NCBI RefSeq assembly: GCF_021018745.1
Contig: NZ_CP063845.1
Coordinates: 1,240,001-1,304,000, forward strand
Origin: Gloeobacter morelensis MG652769
GTDB taxonomy: Bacteria > Cyanobacteriota > Cyanobacteriia > Gloeobacterales > Gloeobacteraceae
Reading direction: 5' to 3'
Length of the DNA: 64,000 nucleotides
The notes under the pieces were generated by a model. That model was not told the origin of the DNA. It did not search any database and saw only the letters and a program-made list of their open reading frames with translations. Of the stretch, positions 9,327 through 18,634 are shown piece after piece. Both the position numbers and the translations under genes were made by a program. Each line of letters starts with the position of its first letter. Within the stretch, counting starts at the first letter, position 1.

Positions 9327-12158
9327 ATGACACCCGAACAGTGGAAAGAAATCCGAGAAGCACTCAGCGTTGCCCTCGCTCGCCAGGGGACCGACCGACT
9401 CGCCTACCTCGATGATCTGCGCCTGGAACCGCAACTGCGTCAGTGTCTTGATAAGTTGCTCGCCGCCCACGACCAGCAAGACGGTTTTTTGAGCGCACCG
9501 ATTCTCGGCTCACCCCTGAAATCGCTGTTGGCCAATCGACTTCCAACACAGGTAGGATGGGCCGCCGGTCGCCGTTTGGGCGCCTACCGGCTGGTGGGGG
9601 AGCTGGGTCGGGGCGGCATGGGGGTGGTCTACCTCGCCGAGCGCGCCGACGGTCTTTTCAGCAAGCGCGTCGCCGTCAAAGTCCTGCAACCGGGCCGGGG
9701 TGCGCCGCTGTTGTTGGAGCGGTTCGTCCAGGAACGGCAGATCCTCGCCAACCTCGAACATCCGCACATCGCCCGGCTCATCGACGGCGGCACCAGCGAA
9801 GAGGGGCTGCCTTATCTGGTGATGGAGTACGTCGACGGCGAACCGATCGACCGCTACTGCCGCACCCAGCGGCTGCCGGTGCGCGAGCGGCTGGCGCTCA
9901 TCGAAAAAGTCTGCCGGGCGGTGCACCATGCCCACACCCTCCAGGTGCTCCACCGCGATCTCAAAGCAAGCAACATCTTAGTCGATGGAGCAGGTGAACC
10001 GAAGCTGCTCGACTTCGGCATCGCCAAGCTGTTGGACGAGCAGACACCGGAAGCTGAGCAGACCGCGACGGAATGGCGAATGCTCACCCCCAGCTACGCT
10101 TCGCCCGAGCAGATCCGGGGGGAAGCGGCAGGACCTTCCAGCGATGTGTTCTCCCTGGGGGTGGTGCTCTACGAGTTGATCACCGCTCGCCGGCCGGCGG
10201 GGTTGAAGGTCGGTCCCCTCGATGAAATGCTCTGGACGCTCGGCGAACAGGCGGCCGTACCACCCAGCCGGGCGGTTGCTGCGGGCACCGACGCCGGACT
10301 GCCCGCGGGTCCTCAAAAAGTTCAGATTGACGGGTCCATCGATCCGCTGGTGCTGCGCGCCCTGGCCAAAGCCCCTGCCGACCGCTACACCTCCGCACTG
10401 GAAATGGCTGAGGCGATTTGCACATATCTGGCCAACTGCACGACGGCGCGCGGTCCACGCCTGCCCACCGCACCTTCCCTCGATGTATCCGGGTGGCTGC
10501 GGCGGCCGGGAAGGCTTGCTTCCGCCGGTGCCGGGCTCGCTCTGGTGCTGGGGATCGGGGGGGGCTTCTGGTGGTGGGGCAACTCCAACAGTCCCGCCGC
10601 AGCGCGCACGATCGCTGTGCTGCCGTTTGCCAACCTGAACGGCGATAGCCGCAGCGCCTACTTCAGCGACGGAATGACCTTCGATATCACCCACCAGTTA
10701 GGCAAGATCGCCGATCTCAAGGTGATCGCCAGCTCAGCCGCCATGCAGTACAGAGGCACCACCAAAGACCTGCGTGAGATTGCCCGCGAGTTGAGAGCAG
10801 GCACCCTCCTGACCGGCAGTGTGCAACGCAGCGGCGATCGGGTGCGCATCGTCAGCCAACTGGTGGACCCGGCGACTGGGGAGCAGCTGTGGTCCCACGA
10901 TTACGAACGGCAACTCAAAGACGTATTTGCCATCCAAGCCGAAGTCTCCGAGCAGATTGCCCGGCGGCTGCAGGCCAGACTGACCCCCAGCGAACAATCG
11001 CGCCTCGCCCAGGTGCCGACTGCGAGCATCACCGCCTACGACTACTACCTGAGAGGTCGCGATTACCTGCGCCGCCGCAGCCGCGCCGACAATGAACTGG
11101 CTATCAATTTATTGAAGCGGGCACTGGCCCTCGATCCGAATTTTGCCCTGGCCCACGCGGGTTTGGGGAGCGCGTACGGCAAAAAAGCTGACACCGACGG
11201 CTCACCGCAGCGATGGGAAGCCGAGTCGCTCCAGGCAATCCAAAAAGCCCTGGCCCTCGATCCGAACCTGTCCCAGGCCCATAAGGCTCTGGGCAGCTAC
11301 TATTACGGGCGGGGACAGTATCGCCTGGCGCTCGCTGCATTTAAGCGGGGGGCCGAACTCAATCCCAGTCTGCCGGTGGTGGCAAGCGCCTACGGCGGCC
11401 TCAGTGCGGCGATGGGCAATCTCGAAGAAGGGGTGCGCTGGAGCAAACGATCAATCGCGCTCAATCCGACCCGCAGCGGCTATCCAACCCTTGGTATAAT
11501 TTATGCGATTCTCGGAGAAGACGCCCGGGCGCAGCAGGCATTGGAAGCGGCCGTGAGCATCGAACCCGACAATGTGTATGCTCTTTCGTATTTGAGCACT
11601 TTGTATAAGCTGCGCGGTCAGTACGGTGAAGCTCGACAGGTCGCCCAAAAGATCCTGGCGCGCGACGCGCGGGAGTTGTTTGGGCTAACCGCTGCGGGGG
11701 ATGCCGAGCGCTTCGCCGGGCGCTGGTCCGAAGCCAAAGCGCACTACGAAAAAGTGCTCAAGATCACCGATCGCCTCGACGGCGAGAGCGGACAGTTGCA
11801 ATCGACAACCATCCTGGCCGATATCGCCCGGCGCGAGGGCCAGCCGACCCGTGCCGCCCAACTGCTCGCGCGCAGTTTTCAGATCGACCGCGAGGCGATC
11901 GACAGCGGCAACGAGTACTATTTTTATCCTTTCGATCTGGCTGCGGCGTACGCGGTGCAGGGCGACAAAGGCTCAGCGCTGCGCTGGTTGCGCCGGGCGA
12001 TCGAAGCCGGGTGGCGGGATTACCGCTGGCTGCGCTGCGATCCGGTCTTTGAGGGGTTGCGCGGCGATGGCGAATTCGAGCGGCTCGTGGCGCAGCTCAA
12101 AGCCCAGGTTGAGGCGATGCGCCAGCGGGTGATCGCTGCGGAGAGCGCAGGGACTTAG
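9327..12158 (+). CDS. Ser/Thr protein kinase with TolB/FlgO-like domain and TPR repeats
   Basis: A 943-residue membrane protein. After about 85 residues comes a complete Hanks-type kinase domain: GRGGMGVVYLA glycine loop, VAVKVL lysine, HRDLKASNILV catalytic loop and DFGIAKLL. A single transmembrane helix near residues 397-417 (GLALVLGIGGGFWWWG) places the rest outside the cytoplasm. A TolB/FlgO-like segment (IAVLPFANLNGD near residue 430) follows, and the C-terminus is a run of TPR units. The layout suggests a sensor that signals through phosphorylation. Its divergent neighbour is an ECF sigma factor of the kinase-linked subgroup, the likely output. Confidence 0.93.
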   Translation: MTPEQWKEIREALSVALARQGTDRLAYLDDLRLEPQLRQCLDKLLAAHDQQDGFLSAPILGSPLKSLLANRLPTQVGWAAGRRLGAYRLVGELGRGGMGVVYLAERADGLFSKRVAVKVLQPGRGAPLLLERFVQERQILANLEHPHIARLIDGGTSEEGLPYLVMEYVDGEPIDRYCRTQRLPVRERLALIEKVCRAVHHAHTLQVLHRDLKASNILVDGAGEPKLLDFGIAKLLDEQTPEAEQTATEWRMLTPSYASPEQIRGEAAGPSSDVFSLGVVLYELITARRPAGLKVGPLDEMLWTLGEQAAVPPSRAVAAGTDAGLPAGPQKVQIDGSIDPLVLRALAKAPADRYTSALEMAEAICTYLANCTTARGPRLPTAPSLDVSGWLRRPGRLASAGAGLALVLGIGGGFWWWGNSNSPAAARTIAVLPFANLNGDSRSAYFSDGMTFDITHQLGKIADLKVIASSAAMQYRGTTKDLREIARELRAGTLLTGSVQRSGDRVRIVSQLVDPATGEQLWSHDYERQLKDVFAIQAEVSEQIARRLQARLTPSEQSRLAQVPTASITAYDYYLRGRDYLRRRSRADNELAINLLKRALALDPNFALAHAGLGSAYGKKADTDGSPQRWEAESLQAIQKALALDPNLSQAHKALGSYYYGRGQYRLALAAFKRGAELNPSLPVVASAYGGLSAAMGNLEEGVRWSKRSIALNPTRSGYPTLGIIYAILGEDARAQQALEAAVSIEPDNVYALSYLSTLYKLRGQYGEARQVAQKILARDARELFGLTAAGDAERFAGRWSEAKAHYEKVLKITDRLDGESGQLQSTTILADIARREGQPTRAAQLLARSFQIDREAIDSGNEYYFYPFDLAAAYAVQGDKGSALRWLRRAIEAGWRDYRWLRCDPVFEGLRGDGEFERLVAQLKAQVEAMRQRVIAAESAGT

Positions 12159-12343
12159 AGCCGGTGTCAGAAGGAAGACCGTTGCCTGCCAGGGTCTCCA
12201 AAACCGCTTCGAACACCGCCGCCAAGGCGCTGCAGGCCAATCGGCAACAACCGTGGCGGCGGGGTGAGCTAGATAGCCGACCGGTGTCGCTTTGTTTGGC
12301 AAGGAGGCAATTGCGGCCCTCCCGACACCAGGAGCCAGAAACC

Positions 12344-14122
12344 ATGGAAGACGACTATTCCCTTAGCGACCTCGACGATGTCCGCCAGGCGTACCTCGAC
12401 CAGATGGACTATCTCGACAGCTTTGATGACGAAGGCCAGAGGTTTGCGAGTTCGGCGGACGGGGAGGCCCTCGATACGAACGAAGCCGACACGCGCGAGC
12501 CGGGCTGGTACGCGGACGACCCGACGGACCCTCACCCGGACTACCCGGCAGGTATGGGCCCGGACAGCGATGCGATCGATGGCGATAGTCGCGATCCGCT
12601 TGGAGGATTTGAGACTTTTTCAGAACACGATCCGGCGGACAGAGCCGCCTTCAACAGCCCGGATCTCGATGGTGCAAACGTCTACCAGGACTTCGACGGA
12701 ACCCCTCGCCAGCTGGATATGGATGGGTTCGGGCAGTCGCTCGACCAAGCTTTCGATACCGACGCTCACCTCAATCTTGAACTTGACAATCACCCCGACA
12801 TCAGCCGGCCCGGCCCGGGAGACCGCGTCGAGTGGCCGATGAGCGAATCTGAGCAGCGCTACTACGACTACATGCGCGACACCGAACCGCGGCTTGAGGC
12901 GGCCCAGGAGCAGGTCAAGCAGGATATGGGCCGCTGGGACTATGAATTGCGCCCGGAGCGCTACGAACTGGAAGCGCGCCAACAACACTTCGCCGATTCC
13001 ACCGTGCCCGCCGAGTACCAGCCCATCCGCAACAGCGAGGTGGGGATGATCACCGACATGGCGATGAAAGATTACCTGGCCGCCCAAGCCGCCCCCAGCA
13101 GCAGCAGCGCCCTCGCCACCAACGCCAACGCGGTCAAAAACGGCAACGAGTACGTCCAACACGGGGGCAAAGCCTTGCGGACCGGGGCGGCGGCGGTCGG
13201 CAACCCGGCCGGTTGGGCGGGGACCACGGCGGTACCGCCGGTCACCGGCGTCATCGGCCAGGTGGGTAGCGGCGTCTCGGATCTGGCCGGCACCGTCGGC
13301 AACGCCGCCAATGCGGTACAGGGGTACGACGGCTGGCAAAACGGCAGCGACCCGGCCAAACAGCAGGTCGGTCGCAATCGATTGATGGACGGCGGTATCT
13401 CCTCCGGCATCGGGGCTTTGAAAACTGCCACCAATGCGACCAGAATCGCCGCCCACGCGGGTGAGTCGGTGGCGGTGGGGGCTGTCCCCGGCTTGGGCAT
13501 CGCCAGTTACGGTCCCCAGACTCTCTACACCGCCGCCCAGGGTATCGGGCACGGCAAGCAGGCCCACGATCTGGGCCAGGTCTCCGCCACAGCCCAGGCT
13601 GAAAACAGCCCCTACACCGACGCCCTGCAGGCGGCCCACGGCCGGATGCAGGAGTTGACCCTCCGCGACGGCGTGCAGACGACCGCCTACGGCATGAGCA
13701 CCGCCGGGGACGGCGTGACTTTAAGCGGCGTGGGCGCACCCATCGGTCTTCCCATCAAAGCCGGCGGTCAGGCGCTCGAATTTGCCACCAACATGGGGGC
13801 TTTGGGCCGCGACAGCCATATAGCCAAGCAGTCCCAGCAGGCCATGCAGGATCTGCGCATGGGCGTTCCCGGTGCCGAAAACTACGCCCTTAAAAACAGT
13901 CCCCAGCTGGCGGCGCACGCCCTTGCCGGCGGCGCCAAACACTTCCAGGACCCGATCGCCACCCAGGGACTGAACGCAATGGGCATCGACTCCCAAACGA
14001 TCGAGCAGTCCTCGCAGCCAAACCTCGCCAACCTCGCCCTCAACCAGCAAAAGCACGACTCCCAACCGCAAAGCGCCGGCCAGAAAGCTTCAAACCTCCT
14101 GCGGCCGGGCCGCAAAAAATAG
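12344..14122 (+). CDS. Acidic N-terminus, Gly/Ala-rich protein; possible secreted or effector-like
   Basis: The start ATG 12344 is preceded by AGGAG at a good distance; the frame is open further upstream but without a comparable site. The 592-residue product has a strongly acidic, Asp-rich first 200 residues, then a long Gly/Ala/Val-rich moderately hydrophobic middle (AGTTAVPPVTGVIGQVGSG), and a basic tail ending RPGRKK. No classic signal peptide is seen. Such composition occurs in secreted or injected proteins, including cargo of contractile injection systems, but no such machinery is in the window, so this is only a suggestion. A strong terminator follows. Confidence 0.75.
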   Translation: MEDDYSLSDLDDVRQAYLDQMDYLDSFDDEGQRFASSADGEALDTNEADTREPGWYADDPTDPHPDYPAGMGPDSDAIDGDSRDPLGGFETFSEHDPADRAAFNSPDLDGANVYQDFDGTPRQLDMDGFGQSLDQAFDTDAHLNLELDNHPDISRPGPGDRVEWPMSESEQRYYDYMRDTEPRLEAAQEQVKQDMGRWDYELRPERYELEARQQHFADSTVPAEYQPIRNSEVGMITDMAMKDYLAAQAAPSSSSALATNANAVKNGNEYVQHGGKALRTGAAAVGNPAGWAGTTAVPPVTGVIGQVGSGVSDLAGTVGNAANAVQGYDGWQNGSDPAKQQVGRNRLMDGGISSGIGALKTATNATRIAAHAGESVAVGAVPGLGIASYGPQTLYTAAQGIGHGKQAHDLGQVSATAQAENSPYTDALQAAHGRMQELTLRDGVQTTAYGMSTAGDGVTLSGVGAPIGLPIKAGGQALEFATNMGALGRDSHIAKQSQQAMQDLRMGVPGAENYALKNSPQLAAHALAGGAKHFQDPIATQGLNAMGIDSQTIEQSSQPNLANLALNQQKHDSQPQSAGQKASNLLRPGRKK

Positions 14123-14126
14123 AGCG

Positions 14127-14160
14127 AAAGGCGGTCCACGTGCTTCGTGGACCGCCTTTT
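14127..14160 (+). terminator. Rho-independent terminator of the upstream acidic protein
   Basis: Perfect 14-bp stem (AAAGGCGGTCCACG pairing with CGTGGACCGCCTTT) around a 5-base loop, ending in a T run, just after the stop at 14122. Confidence 0.9.
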
Positions 14161-14163
14161 AAC

Positions 14164-14203
14164 GCAACGGGGGCGCTCTGCATCATCGGAGCGCCCCCGT
14201 TGC
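14164..14203 (-). terminator. Strong hairpin between convergent genes, probable minus-strand terminator
   Basis: Perfect 15-bp stem (GCAACGGGGGCGCTC and its complement) with a 10-base loop. It lies directly after the stop of the minus-strand gene at 14219 and is followed on that strand by a short A/T-rich stretch, so it probably terminates that gene. Confidence 0.75.
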
Positions 14204-14218
14204 CTTTGCCTTGGGCAG

Positions 14219-14902
14219 CTAAAAGATATTGCCGAAGAAATCGCCAATCCCTTCACCAATTTCCCCGACCGCTCCGAAAAGATCAAAATCACCAAGTTCC
14301 GAGGCGACGTCGCCCACATCGCTGAAGGCGTCGCCCAGCAGATCGCCTTCCTCTCCAGGTTCCTCCCCGGGCAAAGAGCCTTCCTCTTCTTCAAGCTGCG
14401 CTAATTGTTTTTCGCCGAATTCGCTCTCCATCTCATCGTCCTGGATCCCTGTGCCGAATCCGCCCTGCATCTCAGCATCCCCGGCACCCACGTCGAAGCC
14501 GCCCATCGCCGCGAAGCTCTCGTCCTCGCCGTATCCCTGGGCAAAACCGAAATCATCCCCACCCATCATCCCGCCGTAGGGTTGCTCGAAACCGGTTTCC
14601 AACCCCATCGAACCGTAGTCCGCCATCCCGGACATGTACGGATCGCCCGCCGTCGCGCCGACATCGCCATACCCTCCCGGAGCATAGGCGTCAGCATACA
14701 TATCCGAGCCGCCAACCATACCGGCCCCCGGGGGGTAGCCCATACTCTCCCCGCCGTAAGGGTCCGTTTGCCCACCCGCCTGGGCAGAGGCACCCTGCAT
14801 TCCGTCATCTTCATGCATTTCGCTGAGAATCGCATCGCCGCCCACAACGGTTCCGATTCCAGCGGCGAGTTGGCTGAGAAATCCACCGCCAGCAAATACC
14901 AT
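14219..14902 (-). CDS. Acidic Gly/Asp/Met-rich low-complexity protein
   Basis: The start ATG 14902 has GGAGG six bases upstream. The 227-residue product begins with a hydrophobic glycine-rich segment (MVFAGGGFLSQLAAGIGTVVGG), continues with Gly/Tyr/Asp/Met-rich low-complexity sequence (e.g. MGYPPGAGMVGGSDMYADAY), and ends in an amphipathic stretch FGAVGEIGEGIGDFFGNIF. It is very acidic and has no cysteine. I recognise no family. Together with the convergent acidic gene at 12344 it could form a secreted or surface pair; that is inference. Confidence 0.7.
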   Translation of the reverse strand: MVFAGGGFLSQLAAGIGTVVGGDAILSEMHEDDGMQGASAQAGGQTDPYGGESMGYPPGAGMVGGSDMYADAYAPGGYGDVGATAGDPYMSGMADYGSMGLETGFEQPYGGMMGGDDFGFAQGYGEDESFAAMGGFDVGAGDAEMQGGFGTGIQDDEMESEFGEKQLAQLEEEEGSLPGEEPGEEGDLLGDAFSDVGDVASELGDFDLFGAVGEIGEGIGDFFGNIF

Positions 14903-15065
14903 TTCTGTCCTCCAGGATTCTGTGTAGTACTGTGCGGACAACCAGGAGCGTGTCGCCCTTGTTGCCCCTTCGCCTAAGAAAGCGCCGGCCCGAGCGCGAA
15001 TGGCTCACGCATGTTCAGGAAATATCGAAAAATGCTTCAGAAGCCTGCAAAGCACGCATTGCCCT

Positions 15066-15476
15066 TCAGGGCGCAAGCCAGTTCTCGACGCTCAGCCCCG
15101 GTATGCGGGCGAATTCGCGTAGATTGTCGGTCACTAGAATTAATCCAAGGTACAGCGCGTGGGCGGCGATAAACATGTCGTTGGAGCCAATCGGTGTGCC
15201 TGTCCTTTCGATGGCCGCTCGCAGAGTCGCGTAGTGCTGATCGCCGGGGAACTCGAAGGGCAGTACGTCAAGCCCCGACAATACGGTTTCAAGCTGGGCG
15301 GACAGACGCATCGAGCCTTTCTTGGCCGCGCCGAAGCGCAGTTCACTGGCGACGATGATACTGGTGCATACCCCAGCTTCTCCAATACGGGCGATATTTG
15401 CAGCCACAGAGCCACCCGGAAACCGGATGAGATTGGAAACGATGTTGGTGTCCAGCAAATAGCGGTAGGCGTTCAT
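15066..15476 (-). CDS. vapC: VapC-family PIN-domain toxin
   Basis: A 136-residue PIN-domain protein starting at ATG 15476, one base after the antitoxin stop. LLDTNIVSNL carries the first catalytic Asp, SELRFGAAKK the Glu, and GSNDMFIAAHA and VTDNLREF the remaining acidic residues. The full active-site set indicates a functional metal-dependent RNase toxin, whose family targets tRNA or rRNA. It is translationally coupled to vapB. Confidence 0.92.
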   Translation of the reverse strand: MNAYRYLLDTNIVSNLIRFPGGSVAANIARIGEAGVCTSIIVASELRFGAAKKGSMRLSAQLETVLSGLDVLPFEFPGDQHYATLRAAIERTGTPIGSNDMFIAAHALYLGLILVTDNLREFARIPGLSVENWLAP

Positions 15477-15477
15477 C

Positions 15478-15714
15478 TTAAAAATTGACATCGTCAAGCG
15501 GTGGTAAATCGTCGATGTCAGGAAACTCGTCTTCGAGCGGCTCCAAGGTTGCAAGCAGAGCCAGCAAAGAGCGACGCCTGAGCGGCTCAATAATCAGCCG
15601 GTCACCTTCTTTGCGAATGATGGCTTCCTCGCTGGGCAGTTCGAATTCGCGCGGAATGCGCAAAGCCTGATTGCGCCCATTTCTGAAAAGACGAACGTGA
15701 CGTTCTGTGGGCAT
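15478..15714 (-). CDS. vapB: VapB-family antitoxin (AbrB/MazE-like)
   Basis: The start ATG 15714 has GGAGG seven bases upstream; the product is 78 residues. The N-terminus, VRLFRNGRNQALRIPREFEL, is the swapped-hairpin beta-barrel DNA-binding signature of VapB antitoxins. The C-terminal acidic stretch (EDEFPDIDDLPPLDDVNF) would be the toxin-binding tail. It likely neutralises VapC and represses its own promoter. Confidence 0.9.
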   Translation of the reverse strand: MPTERHVRLFRNGRNQALRIPREFELPSEEAIIRKEGDRLIIEPLRRRSLLALLATLEPLEDEFPDIDDLPPLDDVNF

Positions 15715-16568
15715 GACAACCTCCTGATGCACACTGCTGGCCTATGCCTAGACATAGGCTAACACGGGCGTTCGCGCGCAGAGGTCTGGAGACCGTTTCT
15801 GGTTTGCTGAAAAACTTCACAAAACGGTCTTTCGGTTCTGCTTATAACTTTCTGCATCGGAGCCTTTCCTTTGAAATTCACCCTGCCGGAAAAAGACTTC
15901 AACAGGGAGAAACCCAGTAGATACAAAGAAAACACAGTTGGCAGCCAAAAACGTAAATATCGATACACTCAAGCAGAGAACATGGACGTTGTTTGTAGGA
16001 TAGTGAGAGCGGCTTCGCTGCGATATAAAAACAAAAGACGGTGTTCCCGACTCCGTTTAAATTTTTAAGAATGGTATAGTTTAAAATTGCGCACCTGACT
16101 ATCGATTCCTGGCAGGTAATGGTATCGAATTCGCCGGCCGCACAAAAAACGACGGACAGGGGCAAGCCAACTTGTTTTCCGACTTCTTGGGTTGCTATTC
16201 AGCAGACAAACTCCCAAAAATTCGCGTGCAATTATTTACGTTGGCCAAGAAACTTAGAAATTCGAGTAAGTGCCCGGTGATCATTTTTATGAGGCGAAAT
16301 ACACCGGTTTATACAAATTTTTATGCTCGATTCAACACTCTTTTATGAGATCCGATACGCCGGCGAATCAAGTGGAGTGGTGGCATAAAACTCACATAAC
16401 GCCCTGGGGTAACTCCGGGGTTGATGCGCACGGGTAGTGCCCCTCAAAAAAAAATTACCAGATTTGGCGTCCGGCGAACACTAAAAGAAAAATCTGCGGT
16501 AGTCTGGGATTGGAAGGGAGGACAAGAGTCCCAGCTAGCAACTTTGACTCAAGTCCCCCGATTGCAGC
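15715..16568. other. Long AT-rich non-coding stretch at island border
   Basis: About 850 bases without a supportable gene. Short ORFs (e.g. 15871-16068) lack a ribosome site and have no recognisable product. Base composition shifts from GC-rich to AT-rich, with A runs near 16446, before the tRNA-like fragment. This marks the left edge of the accessory island. Confidence 0.5.
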
Positions 16569-16637
16569 GGGCCTCGCAGGTCGCCGGTCTCTGGTTTAGG
16601 CCCGGAGCGGGCGGGTTCGAATCCCGTGAGGTCCACC
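16569..16637 (+). other. tRNA-like fragment lacking a D-arm
   Basis: The 3' half is clearly tRNA-like: T-stem GCGGG/CCCGT, loop TTCGAAT, acceptor strand GAGGTCC, then ACC. Upstream, GGGCCTC can pair with GAGGTCC (one G-U), and GGTCT-CTGGTTT-AGGCC folds as an anticodon arm that would read GGT. However only ten bases remain for a D-arm, and position 37 would be T, so it is not a normal tRNA. It could be a decayed tRNA, the recombined end of an integrated island, or part of a larger structured RNA. Confidence 0.45.
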
Positions 16638-16762
16638 TTTGAAGTTCGGAACGGGCGGGGTTTTCCTCGCCCCCTCCTTCTTCATGTTTGCACGTTTTCG
16701 TTTTTTGGGTGAGAGGCGCGGTTTGCTTTTTTGATTTTTGTCGTTGGTGAGGACTGGTCGCG

Positions 16763-17446
16763 ATGCAACAAATGCTCGTAGAAGATTTCGACAAAATTTT
16801 CTCTCGGCTCAACCGGCGCAAAACAGAGGCGGGCGAAGCAGTCGCCCGTCTCAAGCAGGAGGTGTCGGAAGTGGAAGAGCGGATACAACTGACCGAACAG
16901 GTGCTGGATTATCACCGATTGGAGATTTTCGAGGGCGAGGAGGCCCCCGAGCAGCTCCCGGCCGTCGACGCCTACTTGGTGGACTTGTACACCGGATACG
17001 AAAACCTTCTTCAGCAAATGCAGTCCCTGCAAAGCAATTTTGCCAGGCTCAACCAGATGCACGAAGCGGCCGAGCGTTGTTTTGCCGACGCCTGCTCGCA
17101 CTACAAGGTGTCGCTCGAACAGCCAAAGACGGCCCAACCCGATGAAGAACAGTTGCGCAAAAACCTGGTGGACATGACAATCCGCGAAAGGCTTGTCGAA
17201 CTGGGAAAAATCTACGGCGGGACGCTCGAGATCGGCCAGATTAAGGATTTGCTGACAAAGCTGAACATATATCCGAATCATGCCGCCGCAGCGAATGCCA
17301 TTTACCCGGTACTCAGCAAATCCCCCGAGTTTGCCCACGTCGGCAAAGGGCTGTACCGGCTGGTCAACGGCCCCGTCCAAACCGTGGGCGGATCGACAAC
17401 CGTCGCCGTCGCCCAGCAACCGGTGGCCGTGGGCTTCCCCCCCTGA
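16763..17446 (+). CDS. Coiled-coil protein with HARE-HTH-like winged helix, HerA/NurA partner
   Basis: A 227-residue protein. Residues 1-125 are predicted by eye to be two long coiled-coil helices rich in Glu, Lys and Gln. Residues about 135-195 (TIRERLVELGKIYGGTLEIG and GKGLYRLV) resemble a HARE-HTH winged-helix domain, found at the ends of chromatin and restriction-type proteins. The tail is a Val/Pro-rich linker. It is the first of three close, co-directional genes with the NurA-like nuclease and HerA-like ATPase, so it may recognise DNA or ends and recruit them. Family assignment of the HTH is an eye judgement. Confidence 0.8.
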   Translation: MQQMLVEDFDKIFSRLNRRKTEAGEAVARLKQEVSEVEERIQLTEQVLDYHRLEIFEGEEAPEQLPAVDAYLVDLYTGYENLLQQMQSLQSNFARLNQMHEAAERCFADACSHYKVSLEQPKTAQPDEEQLRKNLVDMTIRERLVELGKIYGGTLEIGQIKDLLTKLNIYPNHAAAANAIYPVLSKSPEFAHVGKGLYRLVNGPVQTVGGSTTVAVAQQPVAVGFPP

Positions 17447-17504
17447 CAGAAAACCCGGCGGTACCCACGCACAAATCCGATGCATCCCCCCACCCGCACA
17501 CCCC

Positions 17505-18617
17505 ATGGAAACCCAAGATCCCGGCATTCCATTTTCCGAGCAGTTCTCCTCACTGCTGGAGGACGACATAAGCGAATACGTTCGAGATCTTCAATTTTTG
17601 AACAGCCCGCAGGTGAACAGCCTTCTCGACCGTGCCCGCGACAGGATGTTGGGCGATGGCATCATCTCCAGTCTGGTGCCCGCGACCCCCGCCGACGCGA
17701 TGGCCGCCGTCGACGGCGGCAACAGTGTCCTCGAAATCGGCAGCGGGAACCACTGCTTCGTGTTGGCGGTGCGCTACTCGACTCAACCTGGCTATGACAT
17801 CGCCTTGTCGATGGAGCGACTGCGCTTCGAAGACAACGAACCGGGGGCGCTGATGTACGGAGTCCGGACCGCAATGGAGCTGCGCGAAATCGCCTTGGGC
17901 AACAGACACCGACTCCTTCAGATAGTGGACGGGTCGTGGGTGTCGGTGTTGCAAACCCTGAACCGGACGTTGGTGCACTACGGCGAGGCTTCCGGCCACG
18001 ACCGCGGGCTCCTGAAAAAACACCTCGGACCTGCCCTCGACCTGGACGGCCATTTTGTCGAAGCCGTCCGCCACCCGTGCAACATCGCCCTCTCCAAAGG
18101 GGCGGTCTCGGAGGTTTATCGGCGTGAATACCTGGGAGAACAAATCAAAATCTCCGACAAAGTGTTCCTATTGGGTGTCCTCAAAGCCGGCGAATACACC
18201 AAACCCAAGGCCCTCAAAGACAGCGGCGCCGGTCAACTCAATGTCCATACGGACGGGTTGTTCGCCTGTCAGAGGGACATAAAAGAGATATACAACGGAC
18301 AATTGTCTAGCACCGGTGAACATTTCCTTTGTTCCACGTACTTCAAACCCCACCCCTGGTCACCAGTCAAACGCATCGAATTCCACCGCAGGCTGTTGGC
18401 CTCCGGTGAAGCTGGCTTCAGGCGGATGCTTTCGACCGTCTCCAAAAGCATGAAAATACCGACCATCCTCGAACCGCTGGAGCAGTTCGTGGTCGACCAG
18501 ATCGTCAAGCAACACACTGCCCGCATGCCGGCGCTCTACCAAACAGTCGGAATTGCGAGCATCCAGAGATACTCGAACGACCTCGCCCTGCAGCTTGTTG
18601 GACAGATGCGTACTTGA
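17505..18617 (+). CDS. NurA-like nuclease
   Basis: A 370-residue protein from ATG 17505; the ribosome site is poor. NurA-type motifs are visible: AAVDGGNSVLEIGSG with Asp near residue 70, a helix with Glu near residue 125 (RTAMELREIALG), and LQIVDGSWVSVL with Asp near residue 142. These three acidic residues correspond to the metal-binding site of the RNase H-like NurA fold. NurA works with the hexameric ATPase HerA in archaeal and some bacterial DNA end processing. The next gene, 17 bases on, is a HerA-like ATPase, supporting the call. Here the context suggests defence rather than repair. Confidence 0.82.
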   Translation: METQDPGIPFSEQFSSLLEDDISEYVRDLQFLNSPQVNSLLDRARDRMLGDGIISSLVPATPADAMAAVDGGNSVLEIGSGNHCFVLAVRYSTQPGYDIALSMERLRFEDNEPGALMYGVRTAMELREIALGNRHRLLQIVDGSWVSVLQTLNRTLVHYGEASGHDRGLLKKHLGPALDLDGHFVEAVRHPCNIALSKGAVSEVYRREYLGEQIKISDKVFLLGVLKAGEYTKPKALKDSGAGQLNVHTDGLFACQRDIKEIYNGQLSSTGEHFLCSTYFKPHPWSPVKRIEFHRRLLASGEAGFRRMLSTVSKSMKIPTILEPLEQFVVDQIVKQHTARMPALYQTVGIASIQRYSNDLALQLVGQMRT

Positions 18618-18634
18618 CTTGATTGGAGCAAAAC

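Noticed and set aside
16569-16637. tmRNA 3' end
   Set aside because: T-arm and ACC end resemble tmRNA, but no 5' tRNA-like half, tag-peptide codons or TTCGAC motif occur upstream.
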